Shown: piece by piece, positions 6,632 to 13,658 of the stretch
How positions within the stretch are numbered: the stretch's first letter is position 1
How the letters are laid out: every line of letters starts with the position of its first letter
Assembly: GCA_035763125.1 (NCBI GenBank)
Contig: DASUBU010000155.1
Span: forward strand, 1 to 15,287
DNA: 15,287 nt
Direction: 5' to 3'
Source: SMAG-U1939 sp035763125
Lineage (GTDB): Bacteria > Chloroflexota > Ktedonobacteria > Ktedonobacterales > JADMIN01
Program-made: the position numbers and the translations under genes
Notes under the pieces: generated by a model
Databases searched by the model: none
Told to the model about the DNA's origin: nothing
What the model saw: the letters and a program-made list of their open reading frames with translations, nothing else

Positions 6632-7582
6632 CTATCCCTTCACGCTGCCGGCCAGCATGCCCCGCACGAAGTAGCGCTGCAGGCTGAAGAAGATCACCAG
6701 CGGCAGCGCCATCGAGATGAAGGCCGCTGAGGTCAGCACCTGGTAGTTGGTGCCGAATGAGTTGACCAGATTCGCCACCGCGACCGTCAGCGGCGCTTTG
6801 TCTGGATTACCACCCAGGAAGATCAGCGCCACCAGCAGGTCGTTCCAGACCCACATAAACTGGAAGATCACGAGTGAGGCCAGCGCCGGCACGGACAGCG
6901 GCATCAGGATGTTGGTGAAGATGCGCAGGTGCGAGGCGCCGTCAATGCGGGCCGACTCGAAGAGATCGGCCGGCAATGCGGCGAAGAAGCTGCGCAGCAG
7001 GTATACGGCGAACGGCAGCCCGTACGCCGTGTGCGCCAGCCAGATCGCCAGATAGCTGCCGGTGATCTGCGCGGTCGTGAAGAGGCTCAGCACCGGGCCG
7101 AGCGTCATCTGGATGGGCACGACCAACAGCGCGACAATCGCCAGGAAGATCCAGTCGCGGCCGGGAAACTCCATCCAGGCGAAAGCGTACGCCGCGAAGG
7201 CCGCCACTAGCACCGGCAGGATAGTCCCCGGAACGGCGATGATCAGACTGTTGAGAAAGGCAGTGCCGATGCCCTGGGACGAAAGCACCTGCTGGTAGTT
7301 CTCGAGCGTGAAGTGCCACGGCGGCAAGAGGCCCGTCCACCAGCCGGTGCTCTGAATCGCGGCGGCCGGACGGAACGAGCTGATGAAGAGGCCGAAGGTC
7401 GGCACCGACCACAACAGCGCGATGATGATCACAATCACCGTGACCAGGCTGCTGCTGACCACGCGCACCAAGCGCTCGCGGGGGGTCGCACCGCGCGCCA
7501 GCACCTCAGGAGCGCTGGGGCCGCCGGCGAGCGGGTTTTCGCGCATGAGGGTGCTAGGCGGGATCGCGCTTTCTTCTCTCAT
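6632..7582 (-). CDS. Carbohydrate ABC transporter permease, MalG/AglG type
   Basis: Second inner-membrane permease of the importer, 316 aa. A hydrophilic N-terminus of about 40 residues precedes six predicted helices. The EAA loop that contacts the ATPase is at about 209-228 (ESARIDGASHLRIF). The C-terminus SLQRYFVRGMLAGSVKG is the conserved end of MalG-type permeases and closely resembles the alpha-glucoside permease AglG, though substrate assignment by this is weak. The ATG at 7582 overlaps the stop of the upstream permease as ATGA and has AGGAGG about 7 bases before it, so the two permeases are translationally coupled and should form the heterodimeric channel. It is the last gene of the importer operon and ends 6 bp from the convergent FmdB-type gene. 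The frame remains open upstream of this ATG, inside the first permease gene, but that region is not coding in this frame. Confidence 0.95.
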   Translation of the reverse strand: MREESAIPPSTLMRENPLAGGPSAPEVLARGATPRERLVRVVSSSLVTVIVIIIALLWSVPTFGLFISSFRPAAAIQSTGWWTGLLPPWHFTLENYQQVLSSQGIGTAFLNSLIIAVPGTILPVLVAAFAAYAFAWMEFPGRDWIFLAIVALLVVPIQMTLGPVLSLFTTAQITGSYLAIWLAHTAYGLPFAVYLLRSFFAALPADLFESARIDGASHLRIFTNILMPLSVPALASLVIFQFMWVWNDLLVALIFLGGNPDKAPLTVAVANLVNSFGTNYQVLTSAAFISMALPLVIFFSLQRYFVRGMLAGSVKG

Positions 7583-8499
7583 CGCCGCACCTCCTCGCGG
7601 TAGCGCCTGATGTTGAAGTACATGATCGGGATGATCGCCACCAGCAGCACGACCGCCAGCGCGCTGGCGAGTCCGGTGTTGCCGAAGGTGAAGTTCTGCT
7701 GGTAGTAGGACATCGCAATCACGTTGGTGCCGTAGTTGCCGCCGGTCATCACGTAGACGATGTCGAAGATCTTGAGCAGGTTGATGACCATCGTCGTCGC
7801 CACCACCACGATGGTCGGGCTGATGACCGGCACGATGATCCGCCAGAAGATGGTGAGCTCGTTGGCACCGTCTACCCGCGCCGCCTCCAGGAGGTCCGAC
7901 GACACGCTCTTGAGCGCCGCGGAGAGAATCACCATGCAGAAGCCCGTCCACATCCACACATAGACGGCGATCAGCGCGAAGTTGTTGACCTGTGGATTGA
8001 TCAGCCAGGTCTGTGGCGGGAGCCCCAGCTTGGTGATGATGGCGTTCAGCAGGCCGACTTGTGTCTGCCCCTTGGGGGCGTACTGGTACATGAAGTTCCA
8101 GATGACGCCAGCGCCGACGAACGAGATCGCCATCGGGATGAAGATAGCCGCTTTCGCGGCACTCTCGATCCTGACACGATCCACCAGCACGGCGATCACC
8201 AGTCCCAGGAACACCGTCACCACCGTGCCGATCACCAACCAGAGCAGGTTGTTGCGCACGATCTCCAGCATCGCCGGATCGGTGAAGATGTGGCTGAAGT
8301 TCTTCAGAGCGACGAACTGCGTGGAGGTATCGTTGAAGAAACTCAGCCAAATCGTGTTGAGCACAGGATAGATCAGGAAGACCGCGGCGAAGAACACCGC
8401 TGGGGCGATCCACACCCAGGCGATAAGCTGCGACTTGCTCGGGGAGCGCCGCGGGCGCTTCTCCTTGACGGCCGCCGCGGTCCCGGTGATCGTGGCCAT
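7579..8499 (-). CDS. Carbohydrate ABC transporter permease, MalF/AglF type
   Basis: First permease, 306 aa. A basic N-terminus (about 12-22) is followed by six predicted helices (about 26-48, 82-107, 117-139, 176-198, 227-248, 276-298). The EAA motif at about 205-224 (EAARVDGANELTIFWRIIVP) is an excellent match to MalF-type subunits. WMWTGFCMVILSAAL ahead of it is reminiscent of AglF. The start at 8499 is chosen because GGGAGG sits 5 bases upstream; an in-frame start at 8577 lacks a ribosome-binding site and would add an unrelated 26-residue extension. The gene follows the binding-protein gene after a 178-bp gap holding a palindrome and a hairpin, and overlaps the second permease by four bases. 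Confidence 0.95.
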   Translation of the reverse strand: MATITGTAAAVKEKRPRRSPSKSQLIAWVWIAPAVFFAAVFLIYPVLNTIWLSFFNDTSTQFVALKNFSHIFTDPAMLEIVRNNLLWLVIGTVVTVFLGLVIAVLVDRVRIESAAKAAIFIPMAISFVGAGVIWNFMYQYAPKGQTQVGLLNAIITKLGLPPQTWLINPQVNNFALIAVYVWMWTGFCMVILSAALKSVSSDLLEAARVDGANELTIFWRIIVPVISPTIVVVATTMVINLLKIFDIVYVMTGGNYGTNVIAMSYYQQNFTFGNTGLASALAVVLLVAIIPIMYFNIRRYREEVRR

Positions 8500-8569
8500 G
8501 CGCGCCTCCCTTCGATTGACCTGCTCTTCGCCTGATCTGGCCCAGTGCAGCATGGCTATGCAAGTGCCA

Positions 8570-8583
8570 GACCGCATGCGGTC
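8570..8583. promoter_or_regulatory. 14-bp perfect palindrome between binding-protein and permease genes
   Basis: GACCGCA|TGCGGTC, a perfect 14-bp palindrome 70 bp upstream of the first permease start and 86 bp beyond the binding-protein stop. The length and symmetry fit an operator for a dimeric regulator, but no regulator gene is present in the window to match it. Confidence 0.35.
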
Positions 8584-8597
8584 CTATTTTCCGTCGA

Positions 8598-8613
8598 GCC
8601 GGCGCCGCCCGGC
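8598..8613 (-). other. GC-rich hairpin after the binding-protein gene
   Basis: GCCGG / CCGGC arms around a six-base loop, 64 bp downstream of the binding-protein stop. No T tract follows on the minus strand, so it is not a classical terminator. In importer operons a stem-loop at this place often limits read-through or protects the abundant binding-protein mRNA; that role here is inference. Confidence 0.35.
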
Positions 8614-8677
8614 GGTTGTGCCTGACACGGCGAGCATGCCCAGCACACTCGTCGGCGGCGCCGCTGGTTGGGCAAGG

Positions 8678-10048
8678 CTACGAGCCGTAGGCCTGGCTGG
8701 CGGTGCTCTCGATCGTGCTGAGGACCGAGTCGAGCTGGCCCGTGTCGCCGATGAAGGTCAGCATGCCTTTCCAGAAGGCCTGCTGCACCTGCGATGGCAT
8801 CAGGTCGCCGGCGCCAAAGCGGAAGGTTTCAGCGGAGATGAGCATCTTCGCGGAGTTCTGCGCCACTTCATTGGGATAGGCGCTTAGATTCACCGATTTG
8901 TTTACCGAGGTGAAGCCCCCACGCTTGACCCAGATCTCCTGCGCAGCAGCCGTCTCGAGGTATTTGACGAACTGCTTGGTGGCGTCAGTGTTCTTGAGCG
9001 CTGTCACCACGTCCGCGCCGCCGGTTACGCCGCCCGAGAACGACGCGTTGAGCGTCGGGAAGGCGAAGAAGTTGTAGCCGCTGCCCGCCTTGAGGTCAGG
9101 GAACTGCGCGGTGATGAAGGTGGCGGCGAAGTCGCCGAGGTAGTTCATGTAGGCGTCGGGCGGATTCTTGTACGGCGAGTAGGTCGCGTTCTGGAAGTTG
9201 GTCGCCAGGATGGACTGCGGCGCCCCGTTGATGTAATGGTTGCCTGTCACGATCTGGCCAAACGTCTGGAACGCCTGCTTGATGCTGGCGTCGGTCCAGG
9301 GGATCTGGTGTGCCACCCACTTGTCGTACATATCCGGCCCAGATTGCCGCAGATAGATCTCCGCGACCCAGTCAGTCGCGGGCCAGCCGCTCGACGCTGC
9401 GCTCTCGACGCCCATGGACCACGGATACTTGCCGCTGCCAGCAATGGTGTTGGAGAGGCTGATGAGGTCGTCGAAAGTGTTCGGGATTGAATAGCTGTTA
9501 CTCTGGAACTGGCCCGGATTGTACCAGACGGTGCCCTTGTTGGCCGCCTTGTAGAAGATGGCGTAGAGCTTGCCGTTGTACGAGCCCAGGTCAATCCAGG
9601 GCTTGGCGTAGTCGTTCTTGACGGTGCTCATGTCCAGCATGCTGTCCAACGCTATCAGGTGGCCTTGCTGGGCGAGCTGCTGCATCTTGCCCGGGTTGGG
9701 CAGGATCGCGATGTCGGGAGGGTTGTTGCCGCGAATGCGAGTAGTCAGCACGGCGTCGAGGTCGCGGGTGGACTCAGTGCTTACCTTAATGCCCGTCTGC
9801 GACTCGAAGGGTGCCACCACAGCCTTGAATGAATCCAGCTCGGTGCTGCCCCAAACGTTGAGAACGTTGACCGTGTTCGCGTTGCCGGTGCCGCCGCCGC
9901 ACGCAGAGAGCAGCGTGCCGGCCGCGCTGACCGATAGCCCTAGCGCCAGCGCACGCTTCATGAAGTCGCGCCGGCTCATCCCTTGCTGGCAGTACTCCTC
10001 GACGAGCCCGTCCAGCTCGCGGCGCTCGTGGCGATCAATCGGCCGCAT
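8678..10048 (-). CDS. Tat-exported sugar-binding lipoprotein of ABC importer (AglE-like)
   Basis: Extracellular solute-binding protein family 1, 456 aa. The N-terminus has a 23-residue hydrophilic extension, a twin-arginine motif SRRDFMKRA (Arg26-Arg27), a hydrophobic h-region (about 33-47) and lipobox LSAC with Cys50, so it is a Tat-dependent lipoprotein. The mature domain starts with VNVLNVWGSTELDSF and has the PPDIAILPNPG ligand-lobe motif near 110-120. The C-terminal region GDLMPSQVQQAFWKGM resembles alpha-glucoside binding proteins (AglE group). Ligand specificity cannot be read reliably from this; a di- or oligosaccharide is the best guess. The ATG at 10048 is preceded by AAGGAG with 6-9 base spacing; the frame is open further upstream but without another ribosome site. 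First gene of the importer operon. The energising ATPase is missing locally and is presumably a shared MsiK-type subunit. Confidence 0.95.
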   Translation of the reverse strand: MRPIDRHERRELDGLVEEYCQQGMSRRDFMKRALALGLSVSAAGTLLSACGGGTGNANTVNVLNVWGSTELDSFKAVVAPFESQTGIKVSTESTRDLDAVLTTRIRGNNPPDIAILPNPGKMQQLAQQGHLIALDSMLDMSTVKNDYAKPWIDLGSYNGKLYAIFYKAANKGTVWYNPGQFQSNSYSIPNTFDDLISLSNTIAGSGKYPWSMGVESAASSGWPATDWVAEIYLRQSGPDMYDKWVAHQIPWTDASIKQAFQTFGQIVTGNHYINGAPQSILATNFQNATYSPYKNPPDAYMNYLGDFAATFITAQFPDLKAGSGYNFFAFPTLNASFSGGVTGGADVVTALKNTDATKQFVKYLETAAAQEIWVKRGGFTSVNKSVNLSAYPNEVAQNSAKMLISAETFRFGAGDLMPSQVQQAFWKGMLTFIGDTGQLDSVLSTIESTASQAYGS

Positions 10049-10392
10049 AACAATCTCCTTCTCGCGGCGAGCTGATGGGGTCAGCCGACCTGCCGGCAAC
10101 GCATCCTCGCCGCCACTTCCATGCCCGGCCTCGCAGCCCGCGGGCGTCCCTACGGTACGAATCCCTACACGCACTGAGCTCTTCGTGAGCGGCACCTCGC
10201 GTGCAATACCAGCCAACTGCCGCACAAACCGTGCCGGGCAGGATGCCTGGTACAGCCGCTAACAGCTGTAGACCGTTCCCTGCCTGCGTTCAACCGCTGA
10301 CGCAGAGGGCCAGCGCGCAGACACGGCCGCCAGTGCCAGCGCAGAGCTCGCCCATCGCTTGACCGTGCGCGTGTGTGAAACAATTCCCGCGG
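10049..10392. other. Intergenic region upstream of the importer operon
   Basis: This 344-bp stretch lies between the TPR gene stop and the binding-protein start, and should contain the importer promoter on the minus strand. I see no convincing -35/-10 pair and no conserved small gene. It does contain two adjacent inverted repeats at 10231-10270, described separately. Confidence 0.5.
10231..10270. repeat. Two adjacent inverted repeats upstream of the importer operon
   Basis: The first is an imperfect 10-bp inverted repeat (GTGCCGGGCA at 10231-10240, TGCCTGGTAC at 10244-10253; two wobble positions). Overlapping its end is TACAGC (10251-10256) with GCTGTA (10265-10270), a perfect 6-bp dyad over 8 bases. 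They lie about 180-220 bp upstream of the binding-protein start. They could be a regulator site or a remnant hairpin after the TPR gene; neither is proven. Confidence 0.35.
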
Positions 10393-12642
10393 CTACGACT
10401 TGCTAGAGAGCGCCTTGCGAGCCTCGCTGACAATCTTGGCGATCGCCTTGTTACGATCGCTCTCTTCCTTGCTGAGCCCCACGCCGCGCACCGGCAGCGT
10501 CGCCTCGTATTCGCGCAGCCGCTGGCTCGCGGCCGCCTTGCCCTGCCGGCCGGCTCGCTCGGCATAGCGCGCCGCCAGCTCGCGGGCCGGCACCGCCTGC
10601 ATCGCGAGCGCCGCGGCCCAGATCGCCTCGGCATAGGCGGCCGCATGGGCATCGTAGTAGCTTGCGCGCGCCTCCTCATCGCGAACACCCGCGCCGACAC
10701 GCTCGATCAGACTCAGCGCCTCTGCAGTGCGCTCGCTGGCGGCATCCAGCTCGCTGGCATCCAGCAGCAGTCGCGCCTCCTCGCTCGCAACCGCGGCCAG
10801 CCCTAGCACGTCTTCAATTGTCTCGTACAGCCGCCGCGCCTCAGCAAGCTGCGTGCGCGCCTCGTCACGCTCGCCGAGATGGCGGCGCGCCTCAGCCACA
10901 CCCAGGTGCGCCAGCGCCAGCGCCGCCGCGTCATCGCTCACGCGCAAGCGCCCAAGTGCCTCGGCTTGCGCGATGGCCGCTTCATCCCACAGACCGCGCC
11001 GCGCCAGCACACGCCCCAGCCCCAGTGCCACGAGCTGTTGCGCCAGTGCTGCTTCAGCCGCTTGTGGCATCGTCTTCACCCGGTTGAAGCTGGTCACCGC
11101 CGCATCGAGGTTGCCAGCCTGCAGGTCGGCCTCCGCCACGCCCAGCGCCGCCTCGACGAGCGGTAGCGCATCCGCTTCGCGTTCGGCCTCCGCCTGCGCA
11201 TCCGTCGCCTTGGCCCGCGCCTCCGCCAGCCGGCCCAGCGCCGCCGCGACCGCGCCCTCTAGCAGCGCCACCGCCGCCAGCGACCCTCTCTCGCCGCCCT
11301 CCGCACTGGATCGCGCCGCCAGCGTGCGCGTTTGTGCGGCCTGCTCGGCAGCGGCATCTAGCTGGCCGCGCGTGAGTGCCAGCCGCGCCAGCTCGGCCTG
11401 GGCACGAGCGGCCAACCCCAGCCGCCCACGCGCCTCCAGACCGCGCACCGCCTCGCTCAGCAGCGCCGCGGCCTCGGCATTGTGCCCGCGCGCCCGCGCG
11501 ATTTGTCCCAACCCCAGGCGCGCCGTGGCTTCAACCGCTGGCTGCTCGGCCTCAGCCGCGGTGTCGCGTGCCTGCGCAAAGAGATCCTCGGCCTTGCGCG
11601 GCGTCCCCTGGCGGCGATAAGCCTCGGCGGCGCCCGCCAGGGCGTGCGCGTACGGGACGATGGCTCGCAGGCTCCGCAGGGCGCGGGCGGCCCGGTCGAA
11701 GGCAGTTGTCGCCTGCGTCAGCAGACCCCGCCGCATCTGCGCTGCCCCCAGGACTCGATTCGCTTCGGCCTGGCCCAGCGCACTGCCGAGCGCGTCATAG
11801 GCGGCGAGCGCTTTCAGGCCATTGGCCAGCGCCTGCTCCAGCTCGCCCCGCCGCAGTGCGATCTCCCCCAGCCCCAGCGTCGCGTCAGCCACACCGAGGT
11901 CGTATTCGATGGTGGCTGTCAGCGCGACCGCCTCGGCGAAGCGCTCCGCCGCCGCATCCAGCCGCAGCTCTTCGCTTGCCAGCCGGCCCATACTGTTGAG
12001 CGTGTCTACCTCGCCGAAGCGATCCCGCGCACGCCGATAGAAATCGAGCGCGCGCTCGTAGGCGGCTTGTGCCTCGGCGAAGCTCGCGCGGCCCGCCAGC
12101 ATGTCAGCCAGCGCCTTTGCCGCGTCCGCTTCGCCAAAGTCGTCATGCACCTGGCGATACAGCCCCAGTGCCGCCTCGTAATAGTGCGCCGCTTGCTCCA
12201 GCCGGCCGCGCTGCCGCTCGACATGTCCCAGCGCCAGCGACGCGCTTGCCTGGCCCTCGGCACGCTCGGCCTTTTCGAAGAGCCGCAACGCCAGATAGTA
12301 GTGGTGCCAGGCGCTTTCGAGCTGGCCCCTCTGGCGCTCAATGTGGCCCAGCGCTACCGTCGCTCCGGCCTCACGCCCGGCGAGCCCGGCCTCCTTGAAG
12401 AGCGCAATTGCCCGCTCGTAGCTGCCGGACGCCTGATCCAGCGCACCGTTCTGCCGCTGCACCTCGCCCAGCGCCTCGCGGCTCTCCGCTGTGTGCGCGG
12501 TATCCCCCAGGCGCCGGAAGATCGCTTCAGCCGTCACCAACGCTTCCGCCGCTTGCTCCAGCCGACCAGCGGCCAGGGCCGCGGTTCCCGCTCGCAGACT
12601 GGCCAGCGCCTCGGCGGTCGCCGCATCGTGCGTCTGTGTCAT
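10393..12642 (-). CDS. Large TPR-repeat protein with 40-residue period
   Basis: A 749-residue, Ala/Leu/Arg/Glu-rich, all-helical protein made of about 16 TPR-like units from residue 10 to about 700. Units 2-11 (49-448) are each exactly 40 residues. They share the pattern G.A.A...LG...R..G.L..A...Y..AL.L, best seen in units 3 and 4 (VALGHIERQRGQLESA, LALGHVERQRGRLEQA). It resembles the MalT/LGN class of longer TPRs rather than the 34-residue canonical form. No kinase, DNA-binding, signal peptide or membrane segment is found, so it is likely a cytoplasmic scaffold binding peptides or other proteins. The C-terminus is charged and ends KALSSKS. Start choice: the ATG at 12642 has GGGAGG with 8-base spacing; an in-frame ATG at 12696 has none. 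It sits alone between the importer operon and a divergent membrane operon, and its partners are unknown. Confidence 0.88.
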   Translation of the reverse strand: MTQTHDAATAEALASLRAGTAALAAGRLEQAAEALVTAEAIFRRLGDTAHTAESREALGEVQRQNGALDQASGSYERAIALFKEAGLAGREAGATVALGHIERQRGQLESAWHHYYLALRLFEKAERAEGQASASLALGHVERQRGRLEQAAHYYEAALGLYRQVHDDFGEADAAKALADMLAGRASFAEAQAAYERALDFYRRARDRFGEVDTLNSMGRLASEELRLDAAAERFAEAVALTATIEYDLGVADATLGLGEIALRRGELEQALANGLKALAAYDALGSALGQAEANRVLGAAQMRRGLLTQATTAFDRAARALRSLRAIVPYAHALAGAAEAYRRQGTPRKAEDLFAQARDTAAEAEQPAVEATARLGLGQIARARGHNAEAAALLSEAVRGLEARGRLGLAARAQAELARLALTRGQLDAAAEQAAQTRTLAARSSAEGGERGSLAAVALLEGAVAAALGRLAEARAKATDAQAEAEREADALPLVEAALGVAEADLQAGNLDAAVTSFNRVKTMPQAAEAALAQQLVALGLGRVLARRGLWDEAAIAQAEALGRLRVSDDAAALALAHLGVAEARRHLGERDEARTQLAEARRLYETIEDVLGLAAVASEEARLLLDASELDAASERTAEALSLIERVGAGVRDEEARASYYDAHAAAYAEAIWAAALAMQAVPARELAARYAERAGRQGKAAASQRLREYEATLPVRGVGLSKEESDRNKAIAKIVSEARKALSSKS
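11299..12498 (-). repeat. Ten in-frame 120-bp (40-aa) tandem TPR units
   Basis: Residues 49-448 of the TPR protein are ten consecutive units of identical length, with insertion-free periodicity of 120 bp at DNA level. Adjacent units 3 and 4 are clearly related in DNA as well as protein, suggesting expansion by duplication. The outer units vary in length. Confidence 0.7.
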
Positions 12643-12769
12643 TGTGGTATCCTCCCGCCGCATCGGAGGGGACTGTGAGGTGGCGCGCGGCCTCATGAAG
12701 TCGCCGCAGCTACGCTATAGAGTAGTCCCGCAAGTTCTCGCTGGGCAACGCCGCGCGACATTACCCTCA

Positions 12770-12782
12770 GCATTTCGAATGC
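12770..12782. repeat. Small inverted repeat GCATT-TCG-AATGC
   Basis: Perfect 5-bp arms around three bases in the divergent region, 128 bp upstream of the TPR start. Short enough to occur by chance; recorded because two stronger dyads follow within 110 bp. Confidence 0.35.
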
Positions 12783-12812
12783 ACGCGGTTGGTCCGCCAC
12801 CTGTTTTATTGG

Positions 12813-12849
12813 CACGCGCTGGGCCGCGGACTCGTTGCCCCAGCGCGTG
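12813..12849. repeat. 11-bp perfect inverted repeat (CACGCGCTGGG / CCCAGCGCGTG)
   Basis: Arms at 12813-12823 and 12839-12849 are exact reverse complements across a 15-base loop. This is the strongest dyad in the window. There is no T tract after it on either strand: the nearby TTTTATT lies before the plus-strand stem and reads as A on the minus strand. It is therefore not a standard terminator; a regulatory site, a structured leader or a mobile-element footprint are options. Confidence 0.65.
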
Positions 12850-12876
12850 AGGTGAGTCGGACATCGAGTTGCATTA

Positions 12877-12891
12877 TGTCAATTTTTGACA
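12877..12891. promoter_or_regulatory. Perfect dyad TGTCAA-TTT-TTGACA, operator-like
   Basis: Perfect 6-bp arms over three T bases, AT-rich and 121 bp upstream of the membrane-operon start. Half-sites of TGTCA/TGACA type are common among dimeric bacterial repressors and activators. The dyad also carries a TTGACA hexamer on each strand, but no partner -10 is seen 16-18 bases away on either side. Confidence 0.45.
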
Positions 12892-13011
12892 CCCTGGTAC
12901 ACACCTTGCAGATCAACCGGGCGCGCGCAGTGCGAGGGTGCGCTGCGTCACCGGTCACGCGACCACGGCGTCCATCCAGTGCGGCGCGCAGACTCAGAAG
13001 GAGCGGCAGCA

Positions 13012-13629
13012 ATGATCATTACGCCCACCGAGACGTTCCTCGGCGCGCTGGCTTTCGCGGGCGCCGCCGGTGCACGGCGGGGCTGGAACCGTGAGGTCAT
13101 CACCAGTGCCATCGTGCTCAGCGACGTCCTGTTCCTCTCCAATGGAGGCGGGAGCTTTCTGGTGAACCTGTTCGGCGGCGCGCTCGGCACCGCAGGGTCC
13201 GCTACGTCTTTCGGCGGGCCGCTCTTCGCGGGGGGCGGCGGAGGCGGCGTTGGCCCGGCAAGCGCGCCATCAGGGAGCTACGCCTACACATCCACGTCGG
13301 CCTGCTTAGCGGGCCTCACCCATACCATCTCGAATTTCACGTTCATCACCCTCAGTTGGCTTGGCTACCGTGCTGGCACACGCTACGGCCCCGCGCCCAA
13401 GGCTTCCGGCCACCGCGTCGCCGGCGTCGTGCCTGGCGCCGTCAATGGCGCGGCGATGGCCTATTACGTCAGCAATAACATCCTGCCGGGTACGCCGGTG
13501 CTGTTCAACACACCTGGCGGCTTCGATACATCGTCCTACCTGCCAGTCGTCTTCGGCGTCGGCCTGGGTGCGTTGCTGATTGTGCTCTTCGTCGCTGGGC
13601 AGATGAAGAAGGCTACCGGCGGCAAGTGA
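13012..13629 (+). CDS. CvpA-like membrane protein with Gly-rich loop
   Basis: A 205-residue integral membrane protein that I do not recognise with certainty. Helices are predicted at about 5-20, 28-45, 99-122, 135-155 and 177-196. The opening pattern (helix, GARRGWNREV, helix) and a later Gly-rich helix (VAGVVPGAVNGAAMAYYV) recall CvpA/colicin-V-production-type proteins, but this is weak. The loop between helices 2 and 3 (about 52-92) is very rich in Gly, Ser and Ala, including six Gly in a row, and is probably flexible. The basic C-terminus KKATGGK suggests a cytoplasmic end. The ATG at 13012 has AAGGAG (12997-13002) with 9-base spacing; the frame is open about 125 bp upstream without a better start. 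The next gene begins 29 bp later on the same strand, so the two probably form an operon. Confidence 0.75.
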   Translation: MIITPTETFLGALAFAGAAGARRGWNREVITSAIVLSDVLFLSNGGGSFLVNLFGGALGTAGSATSFGGPLFAGGGGGGVGPASAPSGSYAYTSTSACLAGLTHTISNFTFITLSWLGYRAGTRYGPAPKASGHRVAGVVPGAVNGAAMAYYVSNNILPGTPVLFNTPGGFDTSSYLPVVFGVGLGALLIVLFVAGQMKKATGGK

Positions 13630-13658
13630 CGCACGGCTGATGACGAGGAGCGCATATC

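Larger units (their letters stand above)
12643..13011. other. Divergent intergenic region with three perfect inverted repeats
   Basis: A 369-bp region between the minus-strand TPR gene and the plus-strand membrane operon, so it must hold both start regions. No conserved small gene is visible. It contains an AT-richer middle (12750-12900) with inverted repeats at 12770-12782, 12813-12849 and 12877-12891. TTGACA occurs on both strands at the last repeat, but neither copy has a -10 box at proper distance. Confidence 0.6.

Noticed and set aside
7583..8563. Upstream in-frame extension of the second permease, covering most of the first permease gene in another frame.
   Set aside because: The sequence is low-complexity Arg/Gly/His-rich and lies over a genuine permease. 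The ATG at 7582 with its Shine-Dalgarno and ATGA overlap is the real start.
9618..10262. A 214-codon open frame on the plus strand opposite the start of the binding-protein gene.
   Set aside because: Antisense shadow, Ser/Arg-rich, no ribosome-binding site and no recognisable domain.
11482..12678. A 398-codon open frame on the plus strand opposite the TPR gene.
   Set aside because: It is antisense to a well-supported repeat protein, rich in Arg/Pro/Gln, lacks a domain pattern and a ribosome-binding site, and reflects GC-rich codon bias.
12886..12914. TTGACA at 12886 as the -35 box of the membrane operon.
   Set aside because: The position 17 bases downstream reads CAGATC, not a -10 box; the hexamer is better explained as one arm of the perfect dyad.
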